Source: CAZGKW01 sp964526295 (GTDB lineage: Bacteria; Planctomycetota; Phycisphaerae; FEN-1346). From it: 38,663 nt of DNA. Of the stretch, positions 25,510 through 33,241 are shown piece by piece. The notes beneath the pieces are model-generated. The model was given only the letters and a program-made list of their open reading frames with translations, was not told where the DNA came from and searched no databases. Position 1 is the stretch's first letter. Each line of letters begins with the position of its first letter. A program made the position numbers and the translations under genes. The stretch spans positions 1 through 38,663 of the forward strand of contig CAZGKW010000043.1 of the NCBI GenBank assembly GCA_964526295.1, given 5' to 3'.

Positions 25510-26813
25510 CCTGGGGTCCCTTTGCCGCTGTCGCCATACGTGGATCGAAGCCGATACGACGGCCGGTGATGGAGGTCGGCGTCACTAGCCAGCGTCTGCC
25601 ATCTCTCCCGCGCCTCGGCAACCACTTCCTGCCACCACATCTGGTTCTCAGGTACCAACACGAGCTGGATCAGCCACCGCCTGAAGACTTCCTCCAAGTT
25701 CGGCCGGACGGGCTTCTCTCCAAGCACGCGCGTCAGCAACCGAAGCGTCCGCCCTCGAAGGCCCTTCGGCGGCCTGCGGTACGTCTCGAGGCTCATGAGC
25801 GACGACTCGATATTGCGGAGCGCAGCAGCGCGCCAATTGCGCCGAATCACTGTGTCGTCATGACACGCCCGATCCAACTCACGAAAGGCTCGGAGCAAGC
25901 CCGCCGCCGAGGCGCCCTCCAATGGTATCGGCCGCATCTCGGGGGGGATTTGGATCTGGCACGGAACCCGACGGAACGAACAGACGCCTCTTCGAGACAC
26001 TTCGGCCAGCAATACGAACGTCTGCGCCGTTCTAGGCCTCTTTCGTCTGTGCCACGGCATTATGTGGGGAAAAAAGTAGAAATTGCCCAAGGAATAGACC
26101 AGCAAGGAGTCGTCCAGTTGCTCTACCCCTTGCGGCACGTGAGGGTGGTGTCCCAGTACGACCTTCGCACCTGCACGCGCGAAGCTGCGGAAGGCCTCCC
26201 TCCGATGCGGCGAAGGAGTCTCCGCGTGCTCCAAGTCTGCGTGCACAGAGACGACCAGCACGTCCACGGCATCTCTGTGCATCACGATATCAGACAATAC
26301 CACCTCGGGGTCGTAATAGGCGTGGCATGGACCACGAATGCCAAGGGTATATAAATTATCTTTACAATAACACAAAAAACCGAACGTCAGGCCTTTCCGT
26401 TCAAGAACTCGCAGGCGGCGTGCCTCTTCCTGGGTGCGTCCTACTCCAGCGGTGGCGATTCCGCGGGCTTCCAAACAGTCCCGCGTGTGGAACATGCCTA
26501 CCTCCCCGCCATCCAGAACGTGGTTGGCAGCCATGTTCATGAAGTCGAAGCCCGCAAGTTCCAAGGCCTTGGTTCCGTCGAACTTCGTGACCAGCCCCTG
26601 TGGATCGATCATGTCCTCGGGATACTCCGGGGGCAGGACTACCGATTCCATGTTGCCGAACAGCAGATCCGCCTCCTGCAGTGCGGGCAAGGCCCGTTCG
26701 AAGGGCCAGGCCCAACCATGCGTCTGGATCTGCGCGCCGCAAGTGTTCGACAGACACACGTCTCCGACCGCGCCGAGAGTGACAATCTGATGGTCCGACC
26801 GTGGTTCGTTCAT
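25506..26813 (-). CDS. CapA family protein (poly-gamma-glutamate/capsule synthesis type)
   Basis: A 435-residue PGA_cap/CapA-like protein. Landmarks are LGAVGDVCLSN, DLLFGNMESV, NMAANHVLDGGEVGMF, VVSVHADLEHAE, LGHHPHVPQGVEQ and VYSLGNFYFFPH. The metallophosphatase-like metal ligands appear conserved. The C-terminal 130 residues are an extra, partly basic segment absent from the CapA-like protein at 1970-3082. The ATG at 26813 lies two bases after the stop of the truncated paralogue, so translation is probably coupled; the ribosome site is weak. The stop overlaps the next ATG. The frame continues open upstream, but only as a shadow of the truncated gene. A short AT-rich patch at about 26325-26395 stands out from the GC-rich background. 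Confidence 0.8.
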   Translation of the reverse strand: MNEPRSDHQIVTLGAVGDVCLSNTCGAQIQTHGWAWPFERALPALQEADLLFGNMESVVLPPEYPEDMIDPQGLVTKFDGTKALELAGFDFMNMAANHVLDGGEVGMFHTRDCLEARGIATAGVGRTQEEARRLRVLERKGLTFGFLCYCKDNLYTLGIRGPCHAYYDPEVVLSDIVMHRDAVDVLVVSVHADLEHAETPSPHRREAFRSFARAGAKVVLGHHPHVPQGVEQLDDSLLVYSLGNFYFFPHIMPWHRRKRPRTAQTFVLLAEVSRRGVCSFRRVPCQIQIPPEMRPIPLEGASAAGLLRAFRELDRACHDDTVIRRNWRAAALRNIESSLMSLETYRRPPKGLRGRTLRLLTRVLGEKPVRPNLEEVFRRWLIQLVLVPENQMWWQEVVAEARERWQTLASDADLHHRPSYRLRSTYGDSGKGTPG

Positions 26814-26815
26814 GG

Positions 26816-27331
26816 CTATCTTACCAGACTGACGCTCGCCGGATCGAGAACCGGAGCAGCCTTCAACGGACTTCCAACGAAGCCCCGAAGAATCCGTGGC
26901 TGCCTCTGCAATGAAGACTTCACGGCCTGATGCCTGCGGTGGCCGTCCCAGACCCGCCGGTCGCCCTCTTCGCTGAGCGACTCGCCCAGGAAAACAGCGG
27001 CGCCGCCGAACGCCAGGACCGCCGGGAGCGAATTCGACACCACGCACCGCCCCGCACGCTCCAGACGCCACAAACAGTCGAAGGTCGTTCCGGAGGAGAC
27101 GAACACCATGCGGCGGCCCCGGCATCGGACGCCCGACCCGAACACCAGGTCGGTCCGGTCGAAGTCGCCCGCGGCGAAGTCGCCGGCCCAGACGGCCTCG
27201 ACGATCCAGTCGTCGGCCACCTCGACCATCGGCCCGTGGTAGACCGTGACCGTCTCGGTCCCCTCATCGAGGACCGCGACCCACGCCAGCTTGGGCCAGC
27301 CCGGCACGCATTTCGGTTCGAGTTGAAACAT
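26816..27331 (-). CDS. Truncated N-terminal copy of the divergent asparagine-synthase-like family
   Basis: A 171-residue frame whose first 125 residues match the N-termini of paralogues A and B: PGWPKLAWVAV, VYHGPMVEVADDW, WAGDFAAGDFDRTDLVFG and VSNSLPAVLAFG. After that the likeness fades and the remaining 45 residues (HRRHQAVKSSLQRQPRIL and on) match nothing in the full-length copies. The PP-loop domain is missing altogether. I start at the ATG 27331, which aligns with the paralogues; another ATG at 27367 overlaps the flippase stop (TAATG) and would add 12 residues. The stop falls two bases before the CapA-like ATG, suggesting the frame is still translated for coupling. It may be a decaying remnant, or a stand-alone domain acting in trans with the full-length paralogues. 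Confidence 0.65.
   Translation of the reverse strand: MFQLEPKCVPGWPKLAWVAVLDEGTETVTVYHGPMVEVADDWIVEAVWAGDFAAGDFDRTDLVFGSGVRCRGRRMVFVSSGTTFDCLWRLERAGRCVVSNSLPAVLAFGGAAVFLGESLSEEGDRRVWDGHRRHQAVKSSLQRQPRILRGFVGSPLKAAPVLDPASVSLVR
27119..27199 (-). repeat. 81-bp dispersed coding repeat, copy 3
   Basis: Third copy of the EAVWAG to GVRCR block, within the truncated gene. It is in direct orientation with the other two copies and could support recombination between them. Confidence 0.6.
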
Positions 27332-27366
27332 GGCGCTTCGCTGAATCGCCCTTTCGGCCGGGCGCA

Positions 27367-28917
27367 TTACGGCTCACCCGCGGGCACCAGGCGCAGCTTC
27401 TGGAACAGCCGTCGCCGGTCTCGCCGCTGGACGAGGACCGCCAGCCCAATGGGCACATAGCCCGCCAGGGCCAAGCCGACGCACAGCCAGAACGTCCCCC
27501 ACGTCTCCGCCCGGAGCCACGTCCGCAGCACCAGGCACCATGCCGCGTAGCAGCCGCCGGCCGCGAGGCCCGGCCCGCCCACACCAAGGAGAAACGACCC
27601 CAGGCCGCGGCCCATCTGTCGGCAGGCGTACCACGGCATCACGAAGGTCCGGACGAGCAAGCGAGCCACAAGCGTCCCGGCTGCCACACCGGCCAATCCC
27701 CACCCCAGGACGAGCACGAAGAAGAGCGAGAGGCCCAGGTTCACCGCCGCCTCGGTCGCCGTCAGGCTTGCGGTGAACTTGACGTGGCCCATGGCCGCCA
27801 GGACCTGATTCGATGCGAAAGCCGGCAACAGGGCCAGCTTCGAGGCCGCAAGGACCGCCATGACCAGCGCCGCCATCCGCACGGACGCCTCGGGGAACTT
27901 GCCCGGGTCGAACATCCAGAGCCGGACGAACGGCTCGCCGAACACGATGAATCCCACGAACATCGGGATGCCCACGAGCATCCCGAGACGGACTTCGCGG
28001 TAGAACAGCCACCGGGCCGGGCCCGTCTCCCCACGTGCCACCGCCTTCTGCACCGGAGGGAAGAACGTATGGCCGATCTGGCCGAGGAAGCTCGAAGAGT
28101 AATAAACCAGCATCGCCCCCACCGAGTAGGTGGTCACCTCTTCCACGTCGATGGCCGCGCCCACGATCAAGAGGTCGGTCTGGCCGATGATCTTGACGGC
28201 GATCGCCGAGATGAACGCTGCGACGCCATAGCTGACAAGCTCCCGCAATCGTTCCTTGGCCAACATCAAAGGCCAGAGCCGGAGTTTGGGGTGGACGCGT
28301 CGCGTCACGGCCCACGTGGCGACCAGGCCGACGAGGTTCGAACCGATGACCGCGGCCACCAGCCCTGGGAGCCCGTAGCCCATCTTGAGGGCGGCAATAG
28401 TGCCGACCGTGCGCACCGCCAGCATCGCCAGGTCCACGCCGCGGGCCAAGTCGAACCGCTCGTGGGCCCCCAGGACGCTGCTTGTCACCGTCCGGACCGC
28501 CGAAATCCACACGTTAACGGCCATCAAGGGAAGCAGCAGCTTGACCCAAATGTGATACTGCTCGGGGACGGAGGAGAAGGCCGCCGGGAAGACGTAACCC
28601 AAGGCGAGGCTGACGGCCAGGATGAGGACGGCGGCCGCCGTGTAGAAGCCGAGGCCGGTTCGGATGGTCGCATCGAGCGACTCCTCGTCCCCTTTGCCGA
28701 GGTAGAGGGCGACGTGGCGGCCCGTGCTGGCCCGAATCCCCAGGTCGAAAAGGCCGAGGTACCCCGTAATGACCGTCAGCAGGCCCCAGATGCCGTACTC
28801 GACCTTCCCGAGGGTATGGACGATGAACGGCGAGAGGAAGAACATGACCACCAGGTTGGCCGCATGGCCTCCCCAGTTGACGAGGAGGTTCCGAGCGTAG
28901 ACGCGGGCGCTGCTCAT
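27367..28917 (-). CDS. Oligosaccharide flippase (Wzx-like, MOP superfamily)
   Basis: A 516-residue polytopic membrane protein with about 12-14 hydrophobic segments. It starts with NLLVNWGGHAANLVVMFFLS and continues with LGKVEYGIWGLLTVITGYL and FDLGIRASTGRHVA, the usual opening of Wzx-type polysaccharide transporters. Such proteins move undecaprenyl-linked repeat units across the inner membrane. The first ATG at 28917 overlaps the stop of the upstream glycosyltransferase by 4 nt, and the stop (TAATG) touches the next frame. Together with the Wzy-like protein at 9287 and the Wzz-like protein at 34140 it completes a Wzx/Wzy-type pathway. The length is normal for the family and no defect is seen. 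Confidence 0.9.
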   Translation of the reverse strand: MSSARVYARNLLVNWGGHAANLVVMFFLSPFIVHTLGKVEYGIWGLLTVITGYLGLFDLGIRASTGRHVALYLGKGDEESLDATIRTGLGFYTAAAVLILAVSLALGYVFPAAFSSVPEQYHIWVKLLLPLMAVNVWISAVRTVTSSVLGAHERFDLARGVDLAMLAVRTVGTIAALKMGYGLPGLVAAVIGSNLVGLVATWAVTRRVHPKLRLWPLMLAKERLRELVSYGVAAFISAIAVKIIGQTDLLIVGAAIDVEEVTTYSVGAMLVYYSSSFLGQIGHTFFPPVQKAVARGETGPARWLFYREVRLGMLVGIPMFVGFIVFGEPFVRLWMFDPGKFPEASVRMAALVMAVLAASKLALLPAFASNQVLAAMGHVKFTASLTATEAAVNLGLSLFFVLVLGWGLAGVAAGTLVARLLVRTFVMPWYACRQMGRGLGSFLLGVGGPGLAAGGCYAAWCLVLRTWLRAETWGTFWLCVGLALAGYVPIGLAVLVQRRDRRRLFQKLRLVPAGEP

Positions 28918-30083
28918 GGAACGACTCTCGTTGGCTCAAGCGGCGGGGCTGCCAAGAGGCGCTCGATCCGTTCGATCTTGTGCGGCCACGTTTCGCCGGC
29001 CATCGTGCGGCTTCGCGCAGGCCATTCGTCGCACTCCGCGTTCAGGCGTTCGACGGTAGCTGTCGTCTCCTCGGGCGTCTCGGCCAGGGCGACGAGGCCG
29101 TTGTAGCGAGCGACCTCCGGCAGAGGCGTCGAGACGACCGGCAGGCCCGCGGCCAGATACTCGCGCAGTTTGATTGGATTGACCGCGCGGGTCAGCTCGT
29201 TCATCTTGAACGGGATGAGCCCGACGTCGAAGCACCGGCAATAGGCCGGGAGCGACGCGTAGGGCCGCCGGCCCAGGAAGTGCATGTTCGGAATCGCCCG
29301 GTACGCCGAGAGGTTCACGCCCGAGTCGGCGTCGCCGATGAGGACGATGTGCCACTGGGGCCGACGCCGGGCCACCTCGGCCAGGAGGTCCAGGTCGACC
29401 CAGTCGCGGATCAGGCCGAAAAAGCCCAGGATCGGGTGCGGGATGCCCTCCATGTCCTCCGGGACGGGCAGGTCCTCGCGCACCGCCCGCGAGAAGTGCT
29501 CGTAGTCCACGCCGTGCGGCACGAGGACCGTGTTCGGGTTGAGCGGGGCCTTCGCATCCTGTAGGGCCTGCGAGGTCGTCACGACGAGGTCGGCCCGGCG
29601 CGCCAGGTCCGCCTCGTCGGCCCGGACCTGGGCGGCATCGTAGCCCGAGAACGAGGCGAAATCGTCCACGCAGTAGTACACGACCCGCTCGGCGTCGAAG
29701 TAGTCCAGGACGTATGAAACGTCCGGCGTGAACGACCAGACCTGGAGCGGTCGGGCCGGTAGCGACGCCAGGGCCGCCCGCACCTGGGCGATCACGAGCA
29801 GACGGTTCAGCCGCCGGGCCCACGCCTCGCTCGGCAGAGGCAGCACGAGCGGCGTCAGCGTATAGAGGTTTTTGCGAGCGCGGCGAAGCCCTGAGCCGAC
29901 CTCGCGCAGCTTCCGGACCATGTACGCCAGGTCGGACGAGCTGGCCGTCGGGGCCCGGGAGGCGTGGTAGTTGACCCACAGGACGGTGTTCCGCTCGGCC
30001 AGCAGGTGCATGACGTGATGCTTGCTGGTCGGCGGGGCGTCGTAGCCGCTGGCGAAGCACAGGATGGTTCGCCCCTCGATCAT
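28914..30083 (-). CDS. Glycosyltransferase (GT-B, TuaH-like)
   Basis: A 389-residue glycosyltransferase. MIEGRTILCFASGYDAPPTS, VVYYCVDDFASFSGYD, VPHGVDYEHF, GFFGLIRDWVDLDLL and NPIKLREYLAAGLPVVST are the visible landmarks. The YYCVDDF segment and the late KLREYLAAG donor site resemble TuaH-like enzymes. It adds a sugar to the lipid-linked repeat unit in the cytoplasm. It is coupled on both sides through 4-nt overlaps: its ATG overlaps the VanZ-like stop, and its stop overlaps the flippase ATG. There is no sign of truncation. The sugar specificity cannot be deduced. Confidence 0.85.
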   Translation of the reverse strand: MIEGRTILCFASGYDAPPTSKHHVMHLLAERNTVLWVNYHASRAPTASSSDLAYMVRKLREVGSGLRRARKNLYTLTPLVLPLPSEAWARRLNRLLVIAQVRAALASLPARPLQVWSFTPDVSYVLDYFDAERVVYYCVDDFASFSGYDAAQVRADEADLARRADLVVTTSQALQDAKAPLNPNTVLVPHGVDYEHFSRAVREDLPVPEDMEGIPHPILGFFGLIRDWVDLDLLAEVARRRPQWHIVLIGDADSGVNLSAYRAIPNMHFLGRRPYASLPAYCRCFDVGLIPFKMNELTRAVNPIKLREYLAAGLPVVSTPLPEVARYNGLVALAETPEETTATVERLNAECDEWPARSRTMAGETWPHKIERIERLLAAPPLEPTRVVP

Positions 30084-30502
30084 CCGCCCTCTGAGCCTTC
30101 CTCAGCCGGCGACCCGCGCCGGGCCCTCCGCGCCTGATTGGCCAAGAGCACGCCGGCCACACCCAGCACGACGCCGACCGCGTTGAGCCCCGCGTCCATA
30201 ATCGAGCCCATGCGGCCGGGAATCGCCGCCTGAGCGAACTCCAGCCCTGCCCCGAACGCCGCGCTCCCGGCCGCCACCAGCACCAGCCAACCCACGGTCC
30301 GCCGGCCAAGTCCGAGCCAGACCAGCACGGCCAGGGCCGCGTAGGCCGGCACGTGCAGCACGTTCTGAAGGCCCGGCGAGACGGCCTCGTCCCATCCCCC
30401 GAGCCGGCCCTGCCCGGAAGGCAGCAGGCTCAGGACGGCGAGCAGGGCCGCGTAAGCCGCCGCGCCCACCCGCAGCCAGCGCTTCGCCGTGCCGGCCGTC
30501 AC
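30080..30502 (-). CDS. VanZ-like membrane protein
   Basis: A 140-residue protein with four hydrophobic segments (about residues 12-28, 50-66, 69-90 and 103-122). The short motifs LLPSGQ, LQNVLHVPAYAALAVL, GAGLEFAQAAIPGR and DAGLNAVGVVLG match the VanZ/PhoQ-sensor-like fold. The family was named from teicoplanin resistance, but its molecular role is unknown. VanZ-like genes are common in exosortase loci. The start is a GTG at 30502 that overlaps the upstream stop (GTGA). The C-terminal tail after the last helix is charged and short. Confidence 0.8.
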   Translation of the reverse strand: MTAGTAKRWLRVGAAAYAALLAVLSLLPSGQGRLGGWDEAVSPGLQNVLHVPAYAALAVLVWLGLGRRTVGWLVLVAAGSAAFGAGLEFAQAAIPGRMGSIMDAGLNAVGVVLGVAGVLLANQARRARRGSPAEEGSEGG

Positions 30503-31005
30503 GACCGCCCCTCCGCGGACGCCGCGGCCCTCGTCGCACCAGTCCGGCCCCGGCGACCCGCTTCAGCGCCCGCCTCGTGTCGGCTCCGCCGCCTGTGTCG
30601 CCTCAGGGCCACGATCAGCGCCACCGACCACGCCAAGTAGAGCCCCGCCGCGATGGCGAATCCGCGATCGTATCCGCCCGTTTCGGTCCGGTCAATCCAG
30701 CCGTGGAAGAAGAACAGGTTGGCCCAGTCGCCGTGCAACTTCTCGGACAGGTGCTGGTCGCTGATCCATCGGGCCCCCGGTATGCTCGGGTACATGGCGG
30801 CCAACTGCGGCACGTCCGGCCCCTCGGCCCAGATGCCCCCCAGCGTCATCGCCAGCGGCCCGTAGATCCACCACGGGCGCCGCACGAGACAAACGAGCAG
30901 CCAGATCGCCCCGCCGCAAACCATCCCCACCGCAAAGTGCATCGGCGGCGAGTCCATCCGGGCGAACCAGCTCGACACGTGCTCGGCGGTCAGGGCCAGG
31001 ATCAC
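30499..31005 (-). CDS. Membrane protein of unknown function
   Basis: A 168-residue protein that I do not recognise. It has hydrophobic segments at about residues 23-42, 45-60 and 116-135, and a basic C-terminal tail of about 30 residues. Histidine and acidic residues are concentrated between helices: MHFAVGM, GPDVPQL, SDQHLSEKLHGDW and FFFHGWIDR. The arrangement faintly recalls YdjM/DUF457-type membrane-bound putative hydrolases (HxxxG, then PD, then FH), but this is a guess. It starts at GTG 31005, overlapping the stop of the glycosyltransferase gene (GTGA), and its stop overlaps the VanZ-like start, so it is a genuine member of the operon. Placement between a glycosyltransferase and VanZ suggests a role in handling lipid-linked glycan at the membrane. 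Confidence 0.65.
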   Translation of the reverse strand: MILALTAEHVSSWFARMDSPPMHFAVGMVCGGAIWLLVCLVRRPWWIYGPLAMTLGGIWAEGPDVPQLAAMYPSIPGARWISDQHLSEKLHGDWANLFFFHGWIDRTETGGYDRGFAIAAGLYLAWSVALIVALRRHRRRSRHEAGAEAGRRGRTGATRAAASAEGRS

Positions 31006-32291
31006 CGGACCGCCCTTTCGGTCCGTGCCGGAGGTGGCCGCGTCTCGCTCTCCTGTTCGCCCCCCTCAGCGGCCGGGTTCGTTCCGCCACCTTGCTGAGA
31101 GGGCGATGCGCCCGCCAGGCGTCGGCAAAGCGCCACCAGGGGCGCCATCCGGGCGTCCCAGTCATAGCTCGTCTCGACGCGTCGGCGGGCGGCCCGCTCC
31201 ACCTCGCCTCGCCGCGCGTCGTCGCGCAGCAGCCCCAGGATCAGCCGGCGCCACTCCTCAGGAGTATCGGCAGAAAGGCCCTCCCGGCCCACCTTGACCT
31301 CGAGCCCTTCGAGCGCCGCCGGCGACGCCACCACGGCCCGGCCCATCGCCATCGCCTCCAGGACCTTGTTCTGGATGCCCCGGGCCGTCCGGAGGGGGGC
31401 CACGACCGCCGTCGCCGCCGCCAGGTACGGCCGGACGTCCGGCACGGTGCCGGTGACGCGGATAGCCGGCTCCCGAGCGAGACGCCGGACCGCCGGGGCC
31501 GGGTCGCGGCCGACGATCGTCAACTCCAACTCCGGCACCTCTCGCTTGAGTCCCGGCCAGACCTGGCGAGCGAACCACGTCACGGCTTCGACGTTCGGCC
31601 GGTAGTCCATCGTGCCGGTGAAGACGAGCATCGGAGGGCCGGCAATGTCCCGCTTCACCGGTCGGAAATACTCGGTGTCGACGCCGTTTCCGACGGCCAG
31701 CGCCTGCCCGCCCGCTTCTGCGAGCAACTCGGCCTCGGCCTCGGAGACCACGAAGACGGCATCGCACCGGTCGAGGGCCTGCTTCTCCAGGGCCCGGACG
31801 CCGCGGGCCTCGCGGCCATAGAGCCACGACTTCGGCCAGCGAGCCATTCGGGCATAGGCCGCCCACTTGGCGCTGTCGACGTCCACCAGGTCCATCAGGC
31901 GGGCCCGGGCCGGGGCGGCCAGGACGTAGGGCAGCATGCTCGATGAATAGCCCAGGACGACGTCGAACGGTTCGGATCGCCCGGCCGCGGCGGCGGCCCG
32001 CGACAGGCGGGCGCTTCGAAAGTATCCTTCCGTCACGGACCCGCCGCGAAGGAGCGAGAGGCCCCCGCGCACCAGGCCCGCCGGTCCCCCCGCTCGACCC
32101 GTCAGGATCGCTTCGCAGTGCGGCTCAAGGCCTGCGGCGGCTTCGGCGTCGGCCCGGCTGTGGGCTAGCGCCGCCACGGTCACGCGAAAGTCGCGCGAGA
32201 GCGCCCGGACCTCGTGACAGGCGCGGACCCGCTCTCCTTTGTCGGGGGGATACGGGACGCGGTGCGCGATGAAGAGCAGCCTTGGGGTCAT
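31002..32291 (-). CDS. Glycosyltransferase resembling PEP-CTERM/EpsH1-associated sugar transferase 1
   Basis: A 429-residue GT-B glycosyltransferase. The start LLFIAHRVPYPPDKGERVRA, together with MDLVDVDSAKW, GNGVDTEYFRPV, VFTGTMDYRPNVEAV and GIQNKVLEAMAMGRAVVAS, is the recognisable pattern of the exosortase-associated transferase family of TIGR03087 type. It probably adds an early sugar to the repeat unit. The ATG at 32291 follows the kinase stop by 36 bases, and the stop overlaps the next GTG. The last 35 residues are low-complexity (Gln, Gly, Glu and Pro rich). No defects are seen. Confidence 0.88.
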   Translation of the reverse strand: MTPRLLFIAHRVPYPPDKGERVRACHEVRALSRDFRVTVAALAHSRADAEAAAGLEPHCEAILTGRAGGPAGLVRGGLSLLRGGSVTEGYFRSARLSRAAAAAGRSEPFDVVLGYSSSMLPYVLAAPARARLMDLVDVDSAKWAAYARMARWPKSWLYGREARGVRALEKQALDRCDAVFVVSEAEAELLAEAGGQALAVGNGVDTEYFRPVKRDIAGPPMLVFTGTMDYRPNVEAVTWFARQVWPGLKREVPELELTIVGRDPAPAVRRLAREPAIRVTGTVPDVRPYLAAATAVVAPLRTARGIQNKVLEAMAMGRAVVASPAALEGLEVKVGREGLSADTPEEWRRLILGLLRDDARRGEVERAARRRVETSYDWDARMAPLVALCRRLAGASPSQQGGGTNPAAEGGEQESETRPPPARTERAVR

Positions 32292-32327
32292 GGCAGCACG
32301 ATGGCTTCATTCGGCGGCGAGACGCCG

Positions 32328-33230
32328 TCAGATGCGGCGATAGAGCCACTCCGGGATGATGTGCCGCTGGTGCGTCAGGACCATCCCGACCGGCGTGACG
32401 TTGGCCGCGTGCAGGAGCCCGATGGCCCGGTCCACCGACTCGCGGGGCGTCTTGTTCATCCGGACGACCAGCAGGGCGTCGCGGGCGGCCCGCCCCAGGA
32501 TGCCGGCCGTCGAGTACCCCACCGACCGGCTCGTGCCGCGGGTCTGCGACCCGACGTTGATGGGCGGCGTATCGACCAGGACGTAGTCGAACCGGCGGCG
32601 GAGCTGGCCGATGGTCTCGTCGAGCTCGGGCCGGGCCAGCAGCTCGGCCGCCTCGTCGTGGCCCGCGTGGCCGGCCGGGACGATGAACAGGTTCTTGACG
32701 GTCGTCGGCCGGAGGGCCCCTTCGAGCGTCGCGGCCCCGCGGAGGATATCCGTCAGGCCGGGGCTCAGGTTCATGCCGACCATCCGGGCCAGCGACCCGT
32801 TCAGAAGGTCGCAGTCGACGACGACGGTCTGGCGCTCGGGACGCTCCGCCAGGACGAACGCCAGGTTCATGCACGTGATGGTCTTGCCCTCGGCGGCGGT
32901 GGCGGAGGTCACGAGCAGACAGAACCGCTCGTCCTTGTACCGGGCCAGAAGGTTCGTCCGGAGGGCCCGGTACTCCTCGGCGATCCGCCCGCCCCGGTCG
33001 TGGTAGGCCACCAGCGTGCGGTGATACCCGTTGGGCGAGACGGGGCCGAGGACGGGGCTTTCGGCGGCCCGTCTGAGGGGCCGGTCGGCCCGGTTTGAGG
33101 GGGCCTTCCTGGGACGCTTGACCTCGGGCTGGGCTGGGGGCCCCGCCGGGGGGGCCTCGGGCGCCGCCGCGGGGGCCTCCTGGGCCTGCTCGGCCTGGAA
33201 CTTCTTCATCGCATCGGATATATTGCCCAC
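32328..33230 (-). CDS. Tyrosine autokinase/ParA-like ATPase, CpsD/BY-kinase type
   Basis: A 300-residue cytoplasmic BY-kinase-like protein. The Walker A motif SATAAEGKTITCMNLA is at 109-124, the A' motif VVVDCDLL at 136-143 and the Walker B motif FDYVLVDTPP at 214-223, in the order of the CpsD/Wzc catalytic domain. An EEYRALRTNL segment (residues 85-94) is the typical helix in front of it. A Pro/Ala-rich region of about 45 residues lies between the N-terminal helix and the domain. The open frame extends further upstream, but GTG 33230 has AGGAG eight bases before it and gives the usual N-terminus (GNISDAMKKF). The C-terminal tail shows only one tyrosine, so the tyrosine cluster of classical CpsD/Wzc is missing. 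It is expected to partner with the Wzz-like protein at 34140. Confidence 0.85.
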   Translation of the reverse strand: MGNISDAMKKFQAEQAQEAPAAAPEAPPAGPPAQPEVKRPRKAPSNRADRPLRRAAESPVLGPVSPNGYHRTLVAYHDRGGRIAEEYRALRTNLLARYKDERFCLLVTSATAAEGKTITCMNLAFVLAERPERQTVVVDCDLLNGSLARMVGMNLSPGLTDILRGAATLEGALRPTTVKNLFIVPAGHAGHDEAAELLARPELDETIGQLRRRFDYVLVDTPPINVGSQTRGTSRSVGYSTAGILGRAARDALLVVRMNKTPRESVDRAIGLLHAANVTPVGMVLTHQRHIIPEWLYRRI

Positions 33231-33241
33231 GGGGACGGCTC

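Noticed and set aside
30102..30539. Alternative 145-codon frame over the VanZ-like gene
   Set aside because: The VanZ frame has membrane helices, family motifs and coupled overlaps on both sides; this frame is Arg/Gly-rich and featureless.
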